Below, in pieces: positions 9,073 to 20,547 of a stretch of DNA of 64,000 bases (the first letter of the stretch is position 1; each line of letters starts with the position of its first letter). Location of the stretch: contig NZ_CP113064.1 in assembly GCF_026625805.1 (NCBI RefSeq), positions 1,798,001 to 1,862,000 on the forward strand, written 5' to 3'. The DNA comes from Brevundimonas sp. SL130 (GTDB taxonomy: Bacteria > Pseudomonadota > Alphaproteobacteria > Caulobacterales > Caulobacteraceae). The notes under the pieces are model-generated. The model did not search any database. It worked only from the letters and a program-made list of their open reading frames with translations, and was not told the DNA's origin. The translations under genes were made by a program, and so were the position numbers.

Positions 9073-9611
9073 TGGGCGCCGCTGGTCTTGGGGCGGCCGA
9101 AATCGTCCATCAGGTCGTTCAGATCCAGGAAGACGTCCGCCTGGCGGCGCAGTTCGTCGGCGATGTGGGGCGGCTGGGTCTTCTGGGTCGAGATGACGGT
9201 GACGCGCACGCCCTTGGCCTGAACCGCCTGGACCACCCGGCGGAAGTCGCCATCGCCCGAGAACAGCACGACGTGATCGAGGTGCGGGGCCAACTCCAGC
9301 ATATCGACCGCAATCTCGATATCCATATTCCCCTTGATGCGGCTGTGCCCCGAGCCGTCGGTGAACCGCTTCACCGGCTTGGTCACGACCGAAAAGCCGT
9401 TGTAGTCGAGCCAGTCCACCAGGGGCTTGATCGGCGAGAACTCTTCGCCCTCGACCACGGCCGTGTAATAATAGGCGCGTGTCAGGATGGATTTCTCGCG
9501 AAACCAGTCCAGCATCCGCTTGAAGTCCAGGTCGTGTTGCAGCGCGCGGGCGGCGGAATAGAGGTTTGACCCGTCGATGAAGATCGCCAGGCGGTCGGTG
9601 GAATGAAACAT
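9069..9611 (-). CDS. NYN-domain (PIN-like) protein
   Basis: This 180-residue protein begins [18 protein letters not shown], the first acidic motif of the LabA/NYN family, a PIN-like fold associated with RNA cleavage. Further conserved acids appear in KGNMDIEIAVDML and VLFSGDGDFRRVV; together these acids would bind the catalytic metal. A short acidic tail follows. Its start codon at 9609-9611 overlaps the folK ATG on the other strand (CATG), and its stop overlaps the udg start. The RNA target is unknown. Confidence 0.88.
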   Translation of the reverse strand: MFHSTDRLAIFIDGSNLYSAARALQHDLDFKRMLDWFREKSILTRAYYYTAVVEGEEFSPIKPLVDWLDYNGFSVVTKPVKRFTDGSGHSRIKGNMDIEIAVDMLELAPHLDHVVLFSGDGDFRRVVQAVQAKGVRVTVISTQKTQPPHIADELRRQADVFLDLNDLMDDFGRPKTSGAQ

Positions 9612-10185
9612 GGTCGAAGCCGTCGAAAGGGATGAAAAATATGGCGTCCCGGCGGGGGCTCCGGTCGATGTGGGAATCGACGGGGCGCTCGATCTGGACG
9701 CCGCAGTCATCGTGGGGCTGGGCTGTAATGACAAGGGGGTCTGGTCCTCTTGCCGCGAGGCGTTGGAGGCGGCTTTGGCGCGCTTCCGCAGCGAGGGAAT
9801 TGATGTCGTGGCCCGGTCGTCCTGGTGGTCGTCGATGGCCTGGCCCGATCCACAGGACCCGCCCTTCATGAACGGGGTGGTGATCGTCGAGACCCGCCAT
9901 GATCCGCACGCCCTGATGGCGGCGCTGGGCCGGATCGAGGACGTCTTTGGTCGGCGGCGGTCCGTCCGCAACGCGCCGCGCACCCTGGATCTGGACTTGA
10001 TCGCCTATGGGCGGTTGAGCGGGGACCTGGAAGGACTGATTCTGCCGCATCCGCGCTCGGCCGAGCGGCGGTTCGTCATGGGGCCTGTGGCCGAGATCGC
10101 GGCAGGCTGGGTGCATCCCCACGGCGGCCTGGCGCGGGATCTGGCCGCTGCGGCGACCGTCGCGCGGGACGCCCATCCGATCTGA
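9610..10185 (+). CDS. folK: 2-amino-4-hydroxy-6-hydroxymethyldihydropteridine pyrophosphokinase
   Basis: This HPPK transfers pyrophosphate from ATP to the pterin in folate synthesis. The conserved core starts VIVGLGCND (residues 34-42), followed by [10 protein letters not shown], the [11 protein letters not shown] metal-binding DxD motif and [15 protein letters not shown]. Family members usually begin within about ten residues of VGLG, so the first 20 or so residues are extra. GTG at 9670 may be the real start and would remove the start-codon overlap with the divergent NYN gene. Confidence 0.92.
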   Translation: MVEAVERDEKYGVPAGAPVDVGIDGALDLDAAVIVGLGCNDKGVWSSCREALEAALARFRSEGIDVVARSSWWSSMAWPDPQDPPFMNGVVIVETRHDPHALMAALGRIEDVFGRRRSVRNAPRTLDLDLIAYGRLSGDLEGLILPHPRSAERRFVMGPVAEIAAGWVHPHGGLARDLAAAATVARDAHPI

Positions 10186-10209
10186 CGCCGCACTTTCGCC
10201 CCGCTGGCG

Positions 10210-10238
10210 TTGCAAAACGCAGCCCCTATCTGTATTTG
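10210..10238 (+). promoter_or_regulatory. Candidate rpoZ promoter
   Basis: TTGCAA at 10210-10215 and TATTTG at 10233-10238 are separated by 17 bases, a housekeeping-type spacing. The predicted start site lies about 25 bases before the rpoZ ATG. This is pattern matching only. Confidence 0.4.
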
Positions 10239-10270
10239 ACGCGGTTCTCCCCCGCGTTCGAGGAATTGTC

Positions 10271-10630
10271 ATGGCCCGCGTCACTGTCGAAGACTGCATC
10301 GAGAAGGTCCCGAACCGCTTCGGCCTGGTTCTGCTGGCCGGCCACCGCGCCCGCAGCATCGCCAACGGCGCCGCTCTGACCATCGACCGCGACAACGACA
10401 AGAACCCCGTCGTGGCCCTGCGCGAAATCGCCGACGACACGGTCGTTCCCGATGAGCTGCTCGAGACCATCATCACCACGCTGCAACGCGTCGATGAGCG
10501 CACCGAAGCCGAGGACGAAGCGGAAACGGTCGCCCTGCTGGCTGAACCGCAACACATGAACATGGCCGAGGCCGAGTTGATCCGCGCCCTGCAAAGCGAC
10601 CGTGACGGCGGCCAGGAGGAGCGGTACTGA
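10271..10630 (+). CDS. rpoZ: RNA polymerase omega subunit
   Basis: This 119-residue omega subunit helps fold and stabilise the beta-prime subunit. The N-terminal core [23 protein letters not shown] and [12 protein letters not shown] is diagnostic. The acidic C-terminal extension ([15 protein letters not shown]) is typical of alphaproteobacterial omegas. It precedes the (p)ppGpp synthetase/hydrolase gene by about 100 bases, the conserved rpoZ-rel arrangement; omega also contributes to a ppGpp site on RNA polymerase. Confidence 0.97.
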   Translation: MARVTVEDCIEKVPNRFGLVLLAGHRARSIANGAALTIDRDNDKNPVVALREIADDTVVPDELLETIITTLQRVDERTEAEDEAETVALLAEPQHMNMAEAELIRALQSDRDGGQEERY

Positions 10631-10728
10631 CGCTCGAGGGAGCCCCTGGCGTCACTATCCTGCCGGCGCGGACCGAGACGGTTCCGCCGGCGCCCCAAGC
10701 TGCGAACAAAAACGATCCCACGCCGACT

Positions 10729-12921
10729 GTGGGCGAGGCTCCTCAGGCGCCTAAACGTGCGCCCATTCTGCGCCAGTTCGAGCTGATCGAGGCCGTCAAG
10801 GCCTATGACCCCACCGCCGACGAAGCGCTGCTGAACCGCGCCTATGTCTATGCGATGAAGATGCACGGCTCGCAGATGCGGGCCTCGGGCGATCCCTATT
10901 TCGCCCACCCGATTCAGGTCGCGGGCATACTGACCGACTACAAGCTCGATACTGCGACCATTGTTACGGCCCTGCTGCACGACGTGGTCGAGGATACTTC
11001 GGCGACGCGCGACGACATCGCTCAGATGTTCGGCGAGGAGGTGGCTGTCCTGGTCGAGGGCGTCACCAAGCTGAGTCGGCTGGAGCTTCAGGCCGAGCAT
11101 ACGCGCCAGGCCGAGAACCTGCGGAAATTCATTCTTGCCATCAGCCGGGACGTACGGGTGCTGTTGGTCAAGCTGGCCGACCGTCTGCACAATATGCGGA
11201 CCCTCCAGTACGTGAAGCCGGAGAAGCGCGAGCGGATCAGCCGCGAGACGCTGGAAGTCTATGCACCGCTGGGGCGGTCGATCGGCATCCATTCGATCGC
11301 ATCCGAGCTGGAAGAACTGGCCTTCACTCACCTGAACCCCACGGCCAAGACCGCCATCGAGCGGCGGCTGGAGGCGCTGAAACTGGAGCACGGCCGCGCC
11401 ATCGAAGGCGTGGCGGGCGAGGTCGAGCGCGTGCTGTCGGAGGCTGGGGTCGGCGCCCACGTCTTCGGCCGCCAGAAGACGCCCTATTCGATCTGGCGCA
11501 AGTTGCAGCGCAAGTCGGTCGGGTTTTCGTCCCTGTCGGACATCTACGGTTTCCGCGTGATCGTGGAGGCGGAAGACGACTGCTACCGCGCCCTGGGCGT
11601 GATCCATCGCGAATGGCCGATGGTGCCGGAACGGTTCAAGGATTTCATCTCGACGCCCAAGTCGAACAACTATCGCTCGCTGCACACGACGGTCGTCGGG
11701 CCGCGCGGGCTGCGCATCGAGATGCAGATCCGCACCGAGGCGATGGATCGGGTCGCCGAGGACGGGGTTGCGGCCCACTGGCGCTACAAGAACAAGTCCT
11801 ATGGTTTCGACCGCGAGGCGATGGAGCAGGGGGGCGGGCGCGACCCGCTTCAGAACCTGCGCCACCTGGTTCAGGTGATCGAGCACGGCGAGGGCGGCGA
11901 GGACTGGGTCGAGCACGCCAAGCTCGAGATGTATCTGGACCAAGTCTTCGTGTTCACGCCCAAGGGGCGGCTGGTGACCCTGCCGCGCGGCGGCATGCCG
12001 CTGGACTTCGCCTATGCCGTCCACACCGAGGTCGGGGACACGGCTGTAGGCGTCAAGGTCAACGGCGAGCTGAAGCCGATGCGGACGCCGTTGCAGAACG
12101 GGGACGTGGTCGAGATCATTCGCGGGGCCAAGCGCGAGGTTCCGGCCGACTGGCGCAGCCTGACCGTCACCGGGCGCGCGCGGTCCGCCATCCGGCGCCA
12201 CATCCGCACCTCCGAACGCGAAGAGTTTGTCAAATTGGGCCGCGTCGCCCTCCAACAGACCCTTGCGCGGATCGACAAGACCTTGGCGGAAGTCTCGCTG
12301 AAGCCGATCCTGGAGACCCTGGCCGTCCCCAGCGATGAGGATGTCTTCGAAAGCCTGGGCCGTGGACGGCTGTCGCCGACCTCGGTGGCCGAGACCTTGT
12401 TCCCGGCCTTGAAGGGGCGGCTGAAGGCGGGGCCGGAGAAGCAGAGGATTGAAGGCGATACTGCGCGGTTGTTCGTCCGGGGCGGGGGGCTGACGCCGGG
12501 CGTCAGCGTTCACTTCGGGCCGTGCTGCACGCCCGTTCCGGGGGACCGGATCGTCGGTATTCTGGAGCCGGAGATCGGACTGACGGTGCACACCATCGAC
12601 TGCCAGTCGCTGGCGGCTTTCGCCGACGACGATTCGGTCTGGCACGACCTGCAATGGACGCCACAGGCCGAAACCGACGCCGTGGCCGCGGTCCGCCTTA
12701 ACGCGACGATCCGCAATGCGCCGGGCGTGCTGGGGCAGGTGACCACCCTGATCGGGGAGGCGGGCGGCAATATCATCAACCTGTCGATGGCCTATCGGCA
12801 GCAGGACTTCTTCGACGTGACGCTGGATGTCGAGGTTGAGGATGCGAAACACGCGACGATGATCATGGCGGCGCTGCGGGCCAATCCGTCGGTCGACAAC
12901 GTCGATCGCGGTCGAGGCTGA
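10729..12921 (+). CDS. Bifunctional (p)ppGpp synthetase/hydrolase (Rel/SpoT)
   Basis: This 730-residue stringent-response enzyme has an N-terminal HD hydrolase domain (HDVVEDT near residue 86), a RelA/SpoT synthetase domain (about 245-360, with STPKSNNYRSLHTTV), a TGS domain (VFVFTPKGRLVTLP) and a C-terminal ACT domain (about 655-725). Both catalytic domains look intact, so it should make and degrade (p)ppGpp, as the single long Rel of alphaproteobacteria does. The start is GTG at 10729; no in-frame ATG lies between the rpoZ stop and this point, and the homologous block begins shortly after it. Confidence 0.95.
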   Translation: MGEAPQAPKRAPILRQFELIEAVKAYDPTADEALLNRAYVYAMKMHGSQMRASGDPYFAHPIQVAGILTDYKLDTATIVTALLHDVVEDTSATRDDIAQMFGEEVAVLVEGVTKLSRLELQAEHTRQAENLRKFILAISRDVRVLLVKLADRLHNMRTLQYVKPEKRERISRETLEVYAPLGRSIGIHSIASELEELAFTHLNPTAKTAIERRLEALKLEHGRAIEGVAGEVERVLSEAGVGAHVFGRQKTPYSIWRKLQRKSVGFSSLSDIYGFRVIVEAEDDCYRALGVIHREWPMVPERFKDFISTPKSNNYRSLHTTVVGPRGLRIEMQIRTEAMDRVAEDGVAAHWRYKNKSYGFDREAMEQGGGRDPLQNLRHLVQVIEHGEGGEDWVEHAKLEMYLDQVFVFTPKGRLVTLPRGGMPLDFAYAVHTEVGDTAVGVKVNGELKPMRTPLQNGDVVEIIRGAKREVPADWRSLTVTGRARSAIRRHIRTSEREEFVKLGRVALQQTLARIDKTLAEVSLKPILETLAVPSDEDVFESLGRGRLSPTSVAETLFPALKGRLKAGPEKQRIEGDTARLFVRGGGLTPGVSVHFGPCCTPVPGDRIVGILEPEIGLTVHTIDCQSLAAFADDDSVWHDLQWTPQAETDAVAAVRLNATIRNAPGVLGQVTTLIGEAGGNIINLSMAYRQQDFFDVTLDVEVEDAKHATMIMAALRANPSVDNVDRGRG

Positions 12922-12960
12922 GCCTTTCGCTCGACGGGGCGAGGCGCTAAGACCGCCGCC

Positions 12961-13545
12961 ATGAACACCCAAGACGTCCTCAACGAGTTCCGCGACGCCG
13001 GCGCCCTGCGCGAAGGCCATTTCGTCCTGTCTTCCGGCCTGCACAGCCCGGTCTTTTTGCAGAAGAACCTGGTCTTCATGCAGACGGACCGCTGTGAGCG
13101 GCTGTGCAAGGCGCTGGCCGACAAGATCGTCGCGACCGTGGGGCCCGTGGATGTCGCCATTTCGCCGGCCGTGGGGGGCATCATTCCCGGGTATGAGACC
13201 GCGCGTCATCTGGGCGTGCCGTCGATGTATGTCGAACGCGAGGGCGGTCAGTTCAAGCTGCGGCGCGGTTTCACGGTCGAGCCGGGGCAGAAGGTGGTGA
13301 TGGTCGAGGATATCGTCACCACGGGCCTGTCGTCGCGCGAATGTATCGCCGCCATCCAGGCCGCCGGGGGCGAGGTTGTCGCCGCCGCCTGTATCGTTGA
13401 TCGCTCGGGCGGCAAGGCGGATGTCGGCGTGCCGCTGATCGCCCTGGCCTCGCTCGAGGTGCCGGCCTATCCAGCCGACGCCCTGCCGCCGGAACTGGCG
13501 GCTCTGCCGGTCGAAGATCCGGGCAGCCGCAGAATTTCGAAGTGA
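12961..13545 (+). CDS. pyrE: Orotate phosphoribosyltransferase
   Basis: This 194-residue enzyme joins orotate and PRPP to give orotidine monophosphate in pyrimidine synthesis. The PRPP-binding motif is [30 protein letters not shown] and [16 protein letters not shown] are the other conserved blocks. It is followed 24 bases later by pdxJ on the same strand, starting the chain that runs through acpS, lepB, rnc and era. Confidence 0.96.
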   Translation: MNTQDVLNEFRDAGALREGHFVLSSGLHSPVFLQKNLVFMQTDRCERLCKALADKIVATVGPVDVAISPAVGGIIPGYETARHLGVPSMYVEREGGQFKLRRGFTVEPGQKVVMVEDIVTTGLSSRECIAAIQAAGGEVVAAACIVDRSGGKADVGVPLIALASLEVPAYPADALPPELAALPVEDPGSRRISK

Positions 13546-13569
13546 TGTTCGGTTTGGCGAGGAGCTGAG

Positions 13570-14310
13570 ATGCGCGAACGGGTCAGGCTGGGCGTCAATA
13601 TCGATCACGTCGCCACAGTGCGGAACGCCCGCGGCGGCGCCCATCCGGATCCTGTCCGGGCCGCCGAGGCCGCGCTGGCCGCCGGCGCGGACGGGATTAC
13701 CGCCCACCTGCGTGAGGATCGCCGTCATATCACCGATCCCGACATCGACGTGCTCAGCGCCCTGTGCGCGCGGGCGGGCAAGCCGCTGAACTTCGAGATG
13801 GCGGTGACGGAGGAGATGCTGGCCATCGCCCTGCGCCATCGTCCCCACGCCGCCTGCCTGGTGCCCGAACGGCGCGAGGAAGTGACGACCGAGGGCGGGT
13901 TGGCCGTCGCCGGGCATGAGGCGCGGATCGGGCCGGTGGCCCTGGCGCTGGCTGAGGCCGGGATCCGGGTGTCGCTGTTCATTGAGCCGTCCGAGGCGCA
14001 GGTCGAGGCCGCTGCGGCTGTCGGCGCCCAGGTGGTGGAGTTCCACACCGGCCGCTATTGCCATTTGACCGATCCGGGTGAGCGGGAGGTCGAGTTCGAA
14101 CGGATCGCAGCCGCTGCGGCCCAGGCCGATATTCTGGGGCTGGAGGTCCATGCGGGCCATGGTCTGGATTACGATACGGCCCCGCGTATGCTGGCCATTC
14201 CGGAAATCCGCGAGTTGAACATCGGTCATTTCCTGATCGGCGAATCCATCTTCGTCGGCCTGGATGCGGCGATCCGGCGGATGCGGGCGGTGATGGACGC
14301 GGCCAAGTGA
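13570..14310 (+). CDS. pdxJ: Pyridoxine 5'-phosphate synthase
   Basis: This 246-residue TIM-barrel enzyme closes the pyridine ring from 1-deoxyxylulose 5-phosphate and 3-amino-2-oxopropyl phosphate, the last ring-forming step of vitamin B6 synthesis. It begins with the diagnostic [17 protein letters not shown] and carries [13 protein letters not shown] and the phosphate-binding NIGHFLIGE. Its stop overlaps the acpS GTG start (GTGA). GAGGAG precedes its own ATG. Confidence 0.97.
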   Translation: MRERVRLGVNIDHVATVRNARGGAHPDPVRAAEAALAAGADGITAHLREDRRHITDPDIDVLSALCARAGKPLNFEMAVTEEMLAIALRHRPHAACLVPERREEVTTEGGLAVAGHEARIGPVALALAEAGIRVSLFIEPSEAQVEAAAAVGAQVVEFHTGRYCHLTDPGEREVEFERIAAAAAQADILGLEVHAGHGLDYDTAPRMLAIPEIRELNIGHFLIGESIFVGLDAAIRRMRAVMDAAK

Positions 14311-14708
14311 TCATCGGCGTCGGCGCCGACCTGTCGGACATCCGGCGTATCCAGGCCTCGCTGGATCGGTTCGGCGAACGGTTCAAGCAACGCTGTTTCA
14401 CGGACATCGAGCGGACCCGGTCGGATCGGAAACCGGACCCGGCCTGGAGCTACGCCAAGCGGTTCGCGGCCAAGGAGGCCTGCGCCAAGGCGTTGGGCAC
14501 CGGGATGCGCGCGGACGTCTATTGGCGCGACATGGGGGTGGTGAACCTGCGCTCCGGACAGCCGACCCTGGCCCTGACCGGTCATGCCGCCGAGCATCTG
14601 GCGAGCCTGACGCCGGCGGGTCATGAGGCCAAGATTCACCTGACTCTGAGCGACGAGCATCCGTATGCACTCGCCTTCGTGGTGATCGAAGCCTTGCCGC
14701 TGTCGTAA
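14307..14708 (+). CDS. acpS: Holo-[acyl-carrier-protein] synthase
   Basis: This 133-residue enzyme transfers 4'-phosphopantetheine from CoA to acyl carrier protein. It opens with [14 protein letters not shown] and contains [17 protein letters not shown], the magnesium and CoA-binding motif with its conserved glutamate. The GTG start is coupled to the pdxJ stop, an arrangement conserved widely in proteobacteria. lepB follows after 58 bases. Confidence 0.97.
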   Translation: MIIGVGADLSDIRRIQASLDRFGERFKQRCFTDIERTRSDRKPDPAWSYAKRFAAKEACAKALGTGMRADVYWRDMGVVNLRSGQPTLALTGHAAEHLASLTPAGHEAKIHLTLSDEHPYALAFVVIEALPLS

Positions 14709-14766
14709 TCGCGATATACCCCTCAGGGGACGACCGCGCAGACGCGGCAAGGGGATTCCTGATCGC

Positions 14767-15732
14767 ATGAGCGAAGACCAGAAGCCGCAAGACGCCGATG
14801 CGGCCAAGACCGATGCGACCGACCCCACGCCGGAGGAGGTCTTCGCCGCGTCTGAGGCCGATACGCCGGTCGAAGCCGTAAAGAGCGGAACGGCTGAGAA
14901 GCGCCCGGTCTGGAGCGACGAGGGGGATGCGCCCTTCGAAGAGGCGCCCAAGACACCCGTCTATGCGCGCAAGGCCGCCAAGAGCGCCAAGGCCGAACCG
15001 ACCGCCGGCGACGAGACGATGGAGATCGTCAAAACCATCTTCTTCGCCCTGCTGATCGCCATGGTGCTGCGGATCTTCCTGTTCCAGCCCTTCACCATTC
15101 CGTCGGCCTCGATGGAGCCCAACCTGTACGAAGGCGACTATATCGTCGTGTCGAAATGGTCCTACGGCTATTCGAAACACTCGATCCCGTTCAGCCCGCC
15201 GCTGTTTGACGGCCGGGTGATGGGTTCGGCGCCCAAGCGCGGCGATATCGTCGTGTTCAAGCTGCCGCGTGACGACAAGACGGACTTCATCAAGCGTGTC
15301 ATCGGCCTGCCGGGCGACCGTATCCAGATGATCTCGAACAAGCTGTATATCAACGACAAGCCGGTTGACGACGTCGTGGTCAGCGAGCGCGAGATCAACG
15401 ACATCTTCGGCATGCATCCGGTCGCCGAGGTCCGCGAGACCACGCCGGAAGGCAAGAGCTTCATGACCCAGGACTTTGGTCCGGGGAATGACCTGGACGA
15501 TACGCCGGTCTATGAGGTGCCGGTCGGTCATTACTTCATGATGGGCGATAATCGCGACAACTCCATCGACAGCCGCGTCGAACAGTCCAGCGGCGTGGGC
15601 ATGGTCCCGGCCGAGAACCTGGTCGGCAAGGCGCAGATCATCCTGTTCTCGTGGGAGCCCGGCGCGTCGCTGTTCAAACCTTGGACCTGGGCCAATGTGC
15701 GGCTCGGACGGTTCTTCAACGTTCTGCATTGA
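14767..15732 (+). CDS. lepB: Signal peptidase I
   Basis: This 321-residue enzyme cleaves signal peptides at the outer face of the inner membrane. One transmembrane segment spans about residues 87-106. The nucleophile is Ser115 in PSASMEP, the general-base lysine is in IKRVIGLPGDR, and MGDNRDNSIDSR near residue 258 completes the family motifs. An acidic, low-complexity extension of about 80 residues precedes the membrane segment and would lie in the cytoplasm. Its TGA shares a base with the rnc ATG. Confidence 0.96.
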   Translation: MSEDQKPQDADAAKTDATDPTPEEVFAASEADTPVEAVKSGTAEKRPVWSDEGDAPFEEAPKTPVYARKAAKSAKAEPTAGDETMEIVKTIFFALLIAMVLRIFLFQPFTIPSASMEPNLYEGDYIVVSKWSYGYSKHSIPFSPPLFDGRVMGSAPKRGDIVVFKLPRDDKTDFIKRVIGLPGDRIQMISNKLYINDKPVDDVVVSEREINDIFGMHPVAEVRETTPEGKSFMTQDFGPGNDLDDTPVYEVPVGHYFMMGDNRDNSIDSRVEQSSGVGMVPAENLVGKAQIILFSWEPGASLFKPWTWANVRLGRFFNVLH

Positions 15733-16442
15733 TGGCCAATCTGAGAGCTGAGGCGGTCGCGGCGTTGCAGGCGCGGATCGACCATTCCTTCAAGGATTCG
15801 CACCTGTTGGAGCGCGCCCTGACCCACGCCAGCGTCGGCGAAGGCGCGCCGGTCGGTGTCCATGGGCCGCGCGACAATGAGCGGCTGGAGTTCCTGGGCG
15901 ACCGGGTGCTGGGCCTGCTGGTGGCCGAGAAGCTGTCGCGGGACTATCCCACGGCCCACGAAGGCGAGCTGTCGTCCAGCCTGCACGCCCTGGTGGACAA
16001 GACCGCCTGCGCGCGGGTGGGCGAGGCCCTGGGCGTCGGTCCGGCCCTGCGTCTGTCGCCGGGCGAGACCAAGACGGGCGGGCGTCGCAAGGCCGGGGTC
16101 ATCGCCGATGCGGTCGAGGCCATCCTGGCGGCCGTCTATCTGGACGGCGGGCTGGAGGCGGCGCGGGCCTTCTTCGACAAGGCCTGGGCGGCCGAGTTCG
16201 CGGCCCCGCCCTCGCGGTCCGTGACCAACCCCAAGTCGGCCCTGCAAGAGTGGGCCCAGGGACTGGGTCGGCCGCTGCCGACCTATCGGGTTGCGGATCG
16301 GACGGGTTCGGATCATGCGCCGACATTCACCGTCGAGGTGTCCGTCGAAGGCGTGGAGCCCTTGACCGCACTGGGGCGTTCGCGTCAGGAGGCGGAGAAG
16401 GCGGCCGCAACGGCTCTCCTCAAACGTGAAGGCGTCATTTGA
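15732..16442 (+). CDS. rnc: Ribonuclease III
   Basis: This 236-residue double-strand RNA endonuclease processes rRNA precursors and structured mRNAs. The catalytic signature NERLEFLGDRVLGLLVAE appears near residue 50 and the second acidic site in DAVEAILAAVYLDGG. The double-stranded RNA-binding domain occupies about residues 160-230 (NPKSALQEWAQ to EAEKAAATALL). ATG at 15732 overlaps the lepB stop, and the stop overlaps the era TTG start. Confidence 0.97.
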   Translation: MANLRAEAVAALQARIDHSFKDSHLLERALTHASVGEGAPVGVHGPRDNERLEFLGDRVLGLLVAEKLSRDYPTAHEGELSSSLHALVDKTACARVGEALGVGPALRLSPGETKTGGRRKAGVIADAVEAILAAVYLDGGLEAARAFFDKAWAAEFAAPPSRSVTNPKSALQEWAQGLGRPLPTYRVADRTGSDHAPTFTVEVSVEGVEPLTALGRSRQEAEKAAATALLKREGVI

Positions 16443-17386
16443 CCGATATTGAAAACCAGCGCGCGGGCTTCGCCGCCATCATCGGCGCGCCGAACGCCGG
16501 CAAGTCCACGCTGGTCAACCGGCTGACCGGGTCCAAGGTCTCCATCGTCACCCAGAAGGTGCAGACGACGCGCTTCCCCGTGCGCGGCATCGCCATGGAA
16601 GGCGACGCCCAGATCGTGCTGGTGGACACCCCCGGCATCTTCACCCCGCGCCGTCGCCTGGACCGGGCCATGGTCGCCTCGGCCTGGGGCGGAGCGCAGG
16701 ACGCGGACGTGGTGGTCCATCTGATCGACGCCCAGTCGCACATCAACTCGGAAGGCCGCGAAGGCACGGCGGCGGATCGCCGCTCGGCCGAGGACACCGA
16801 GACCATCATCGCCAATCTTCAGTCCACGGGGACGAAGGTCATTCTGGCGTTGAACAAGATCGACGGCATGCGCCGCGACACCCTGCTGGCCCTGTCGCAG
16901 AAACTGTTCGAGAGCGGCGTCTATGAGGAGGTCTATATGATCTCCGCGGCCAACGGCGACGGGGTCGAGGACCTGAAGCAGCGGCTCGCGCGCTCCATGC
17001 CCAAGGGGCCGTGGCTCTATCCCGAGGATCAGGCGGCCGATGTGCCGGTGCGCGTGCTGGCGGCCGAGATCACGCGCGAGAAGGTCTATCTGCGCGTCCA
17101 CGAGGAACTGCCCTATTCGGCGGCCGTCGAGACCACCAGTTTCGAGGAGCGCGGCGACGGCTCGGCCCGGATCGAACAGACCATCTATGTCGAGCGCGAG
17201 AGCCAGCGGCCCATCGTGTTGGGCAAGGGCGGCCAGACCCTGAAATGGATCGGCCAGAAGTCGCGCGAGGAGCTGAACGAGATCCTCGGTCGCCAGGTCC
17301 ACCTGTTCCTGACCGTCAAGGTCGATCCCAAATGGCAGGATTCGCGGGCGCTTTACGCCCAGTTCGGTCTCGATTTCGACGTCTGA
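16439..17386 (+). CDS. era: GTPase Era
   Basis: This 315-residue GTPase binds 16S rRNA and aids 30S maturation. It has G1 GAPNAGKS, G3 VDTPG and G4 LNKIDG, then a C-terminal KH RNA-binding domain around IVLGKGGQTLKWIGQKSREE. The start is TTG at 16439, overlapping the rnc stop as TTGA; no nearer ATG gives a complete G1 region. In many alphaproteobacteria recO follows directly; here recO lies 3.7 kb further on. Confidence 0.97.
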   Translation: MTDIENQRAGFAAIIGAPNAGKSTLVNRLTGSKVSIVTQKVQTTRFPVRGIAMEGDAQIVLVDTPGIFTPRRRLDRAMVASAWGGAQDADVVVHLIDAQSHINSEGREGTAADRRSAEDTETIIANLQSTGTKVILALNKIDGMRRDTLLALSQKLFESGVYEEVYMISAANGDGVEDLKQRLARSMPKGPWLYPEDQAADVPVRVLAAEITREKVYLRVHEELPYSAAVETTSFEERGDGSARIEQTIYVERESQRPIVLGKGGQTLKWIGQKSREELNEILGRQVHLFLTVKVDPKWQDSRALYAQFGLDFDV

Positions 17387-17392
17387 GTTCCC

Positions 17393-18637
17393 GTGTTTGA
17401 AGTGCCGCGTACCCCTGGGGCTCATCCCCGGCTTGTTCTGGGCGTCCTGGGGGCGCTGATCCTCGGCGGCGTAGTCTGGGCCGGGTTTTCGACGTCGGTC
17501 AAACCGGTCAGCGATGCGATGCGGGCGGCGATCAGCCCCGACACGCCGCCGCGTCCGCCGCTGGTCGTGGTTGAGGATCTGCCGCAACTGGCGGCGCGGC
17601 TGGAGCGCGAGGGCGCGGCCGGGCGGTTCATGGGCGGGGTTCTGGTGGCCAAGGGCGACCGGGTCCTGTTCCGCCAGGTCTATGGCAAGGCGAACTATGA
17701 GCAGGATCGGCCGTTGAAGCTGGACTCGCGGTTCAGGCTGGCCTCGATCTCGAAACAGTTCACGGCGACCGCCATTCTGCGTCTTCAGGATGAGGGGAGG
17801 CTGAGCGTCTCCGACCCGGTCTGCAAATGGATCCAGCCCTGTCCCAAGGCGTGGGAGCCGGTGCGGATCAGCCACCTGTTGTCGCACACCTCGGGCATCC
17901 CGGACCTGATGGCGCGGCCGGGCTGGGGCATGCGGCGCACGACGCCGGCGACCCTGGACGAACTGACCGAGGATTCGAAGCGGTTCGGCCTGCAATTCCC
18001 GCCGGGGACCAAGGTCCGTTACGACAATGCGGGCTTCAACCTGGCTGCGGCCATCGTCGAGAAGGCCAGCGGCCGGCCGTTCGAAACCTATATGCGGGAG
18101 ACCTTCTTCGGTCCCCTGGGCATGAAGGACAGCGGGCTGGATCTGGACGGCGGCGACCATCGGGCGATCATGGGCTACGCCAACTTCCCTGCTGGCCTGG
18201 CGGCCCAGCCGAACGCCAACACCTCGATCGTCGCGGGGGCCGGGGCGGTCTATTCGACGCTGGACGATCTGCTGGTGTGGCAGAGAGCGCTGCACCGGGG
18301 GGAACTGCTGAAGCCGTTCAGCTATCAGCAGATGCTGGCCGACCATGCGCCGGCGGACGCGCCCAAGGAGCGGGGCAGACCGCGCCGCGACTGGGGCTAT
18401 GGCATATTCTCGAACCGGCTGGGCGATCAGGTCCGACCCAGTTTCCAGGATCGCCAAGTCTATCACACCGGCAGCTGGGGCGGGTTCCGCAATCTGATGC
18501 TGTATCAGCCGGAGGCCGATGTGACGGTGATCGTCCTGTCCAACAACTATCATCTGCGCGACCAGGTCTTCCTGATCAGCCAACAGGCGATGGCCGAGGC
18601 CCTGGGCCGCGAGTTCCCGACCACCCTGGACCGATAG
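17393..18637 (+). CDS. Beta-lactamase-fold serine hydrolase
   Basis: This 414-residue protein has an N-terminal membrane anchor or signal segment (about residues 12-31) and a class C/DD-peptidase-like domain. SISK near residue 118 is the SxxK nucleophile motif, YDNAGF the YxN motif, and HTGSWGGF the HTG motif replacing KTG. LLSHTSGIPD is also typical. Such proteins range from beta-lactamases to esterases and D-peptidases; the activity cannot be told. The GTG start lies six bases after era, so it may be co-transcribed. Confidence 0.85.
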   Translation: MFEVPRTPGAHPRLVLGVLGALILGGVVWAGFSTSVKPVSDAMRAAISPDTPPRPPLVVVEDLPQLAARLEREGAAGRFMGGVLVAKGDRVLFRQVYGKANYEQDRPLKLDSRFRLASISKQFTATAILRLQDEGRLSVSDPVCKWIQPCPKAWEPVRISHLLSHTSGIPDLMARPGWGMRRTTPATLDELTEDSKRFGLQFPPGTKVRYDNAGFNLAAAIVEKASGRPFETYMRETFFGPLGMKDSGLDLDGGDHRAIMGYANFPAGLAAQPNANTSIVAGAGAVYSTLDDLLVWQRALHRGELLKPFSYQQMLADHAPADAPKERGRPRRDWGYGIFSNRLGDQVRPSFQDRQVYHTGSWGGFRNLMLYQPEADVTVIVLSNNYHLRDQVFLISQQAMAEALGREFPTTLDR

Positions 18638-18822
18638 TCTTCTCGCGGCTGTCGTAAAAACACACCGCCAAACCGCCAAACCGCCACGTCCGCCTCCGTT
18701 CAGCGACCGGCGGTCAGTTTAGGGCCGTTTGGAGCCTTGATGGATTGGAGGACGAAAGCGGGGCGCAAAGCCTTGCGCCGCCGTGTTCGGGACGGATGGG
18801 AAATAAATTCAGACCCTCTCCG

Positions 18823-20448
<1,626 letters not shown>

Positions 20449-20547
20449 TCAAATGAGCGGCTCGATCCGTCCGAAGGCGACGCCGGTCGGACGGGGGGGC
20501 GATCACCCCGGTTTCCCAAACGGGAGAACAGGACTAGAACAGGCGAC

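Noticed and set aside
8434..14229. Continuous 5.8-kb open frame on the minus strand
   Set aside because: It lies opposite folK, rpoZ, rel, pyrE and pdxJ, whose proteins are clearly conserved. Its translation is low-complexity; only the last 212 codons (udg) are real. High GC with few TA-containing stops explains it.
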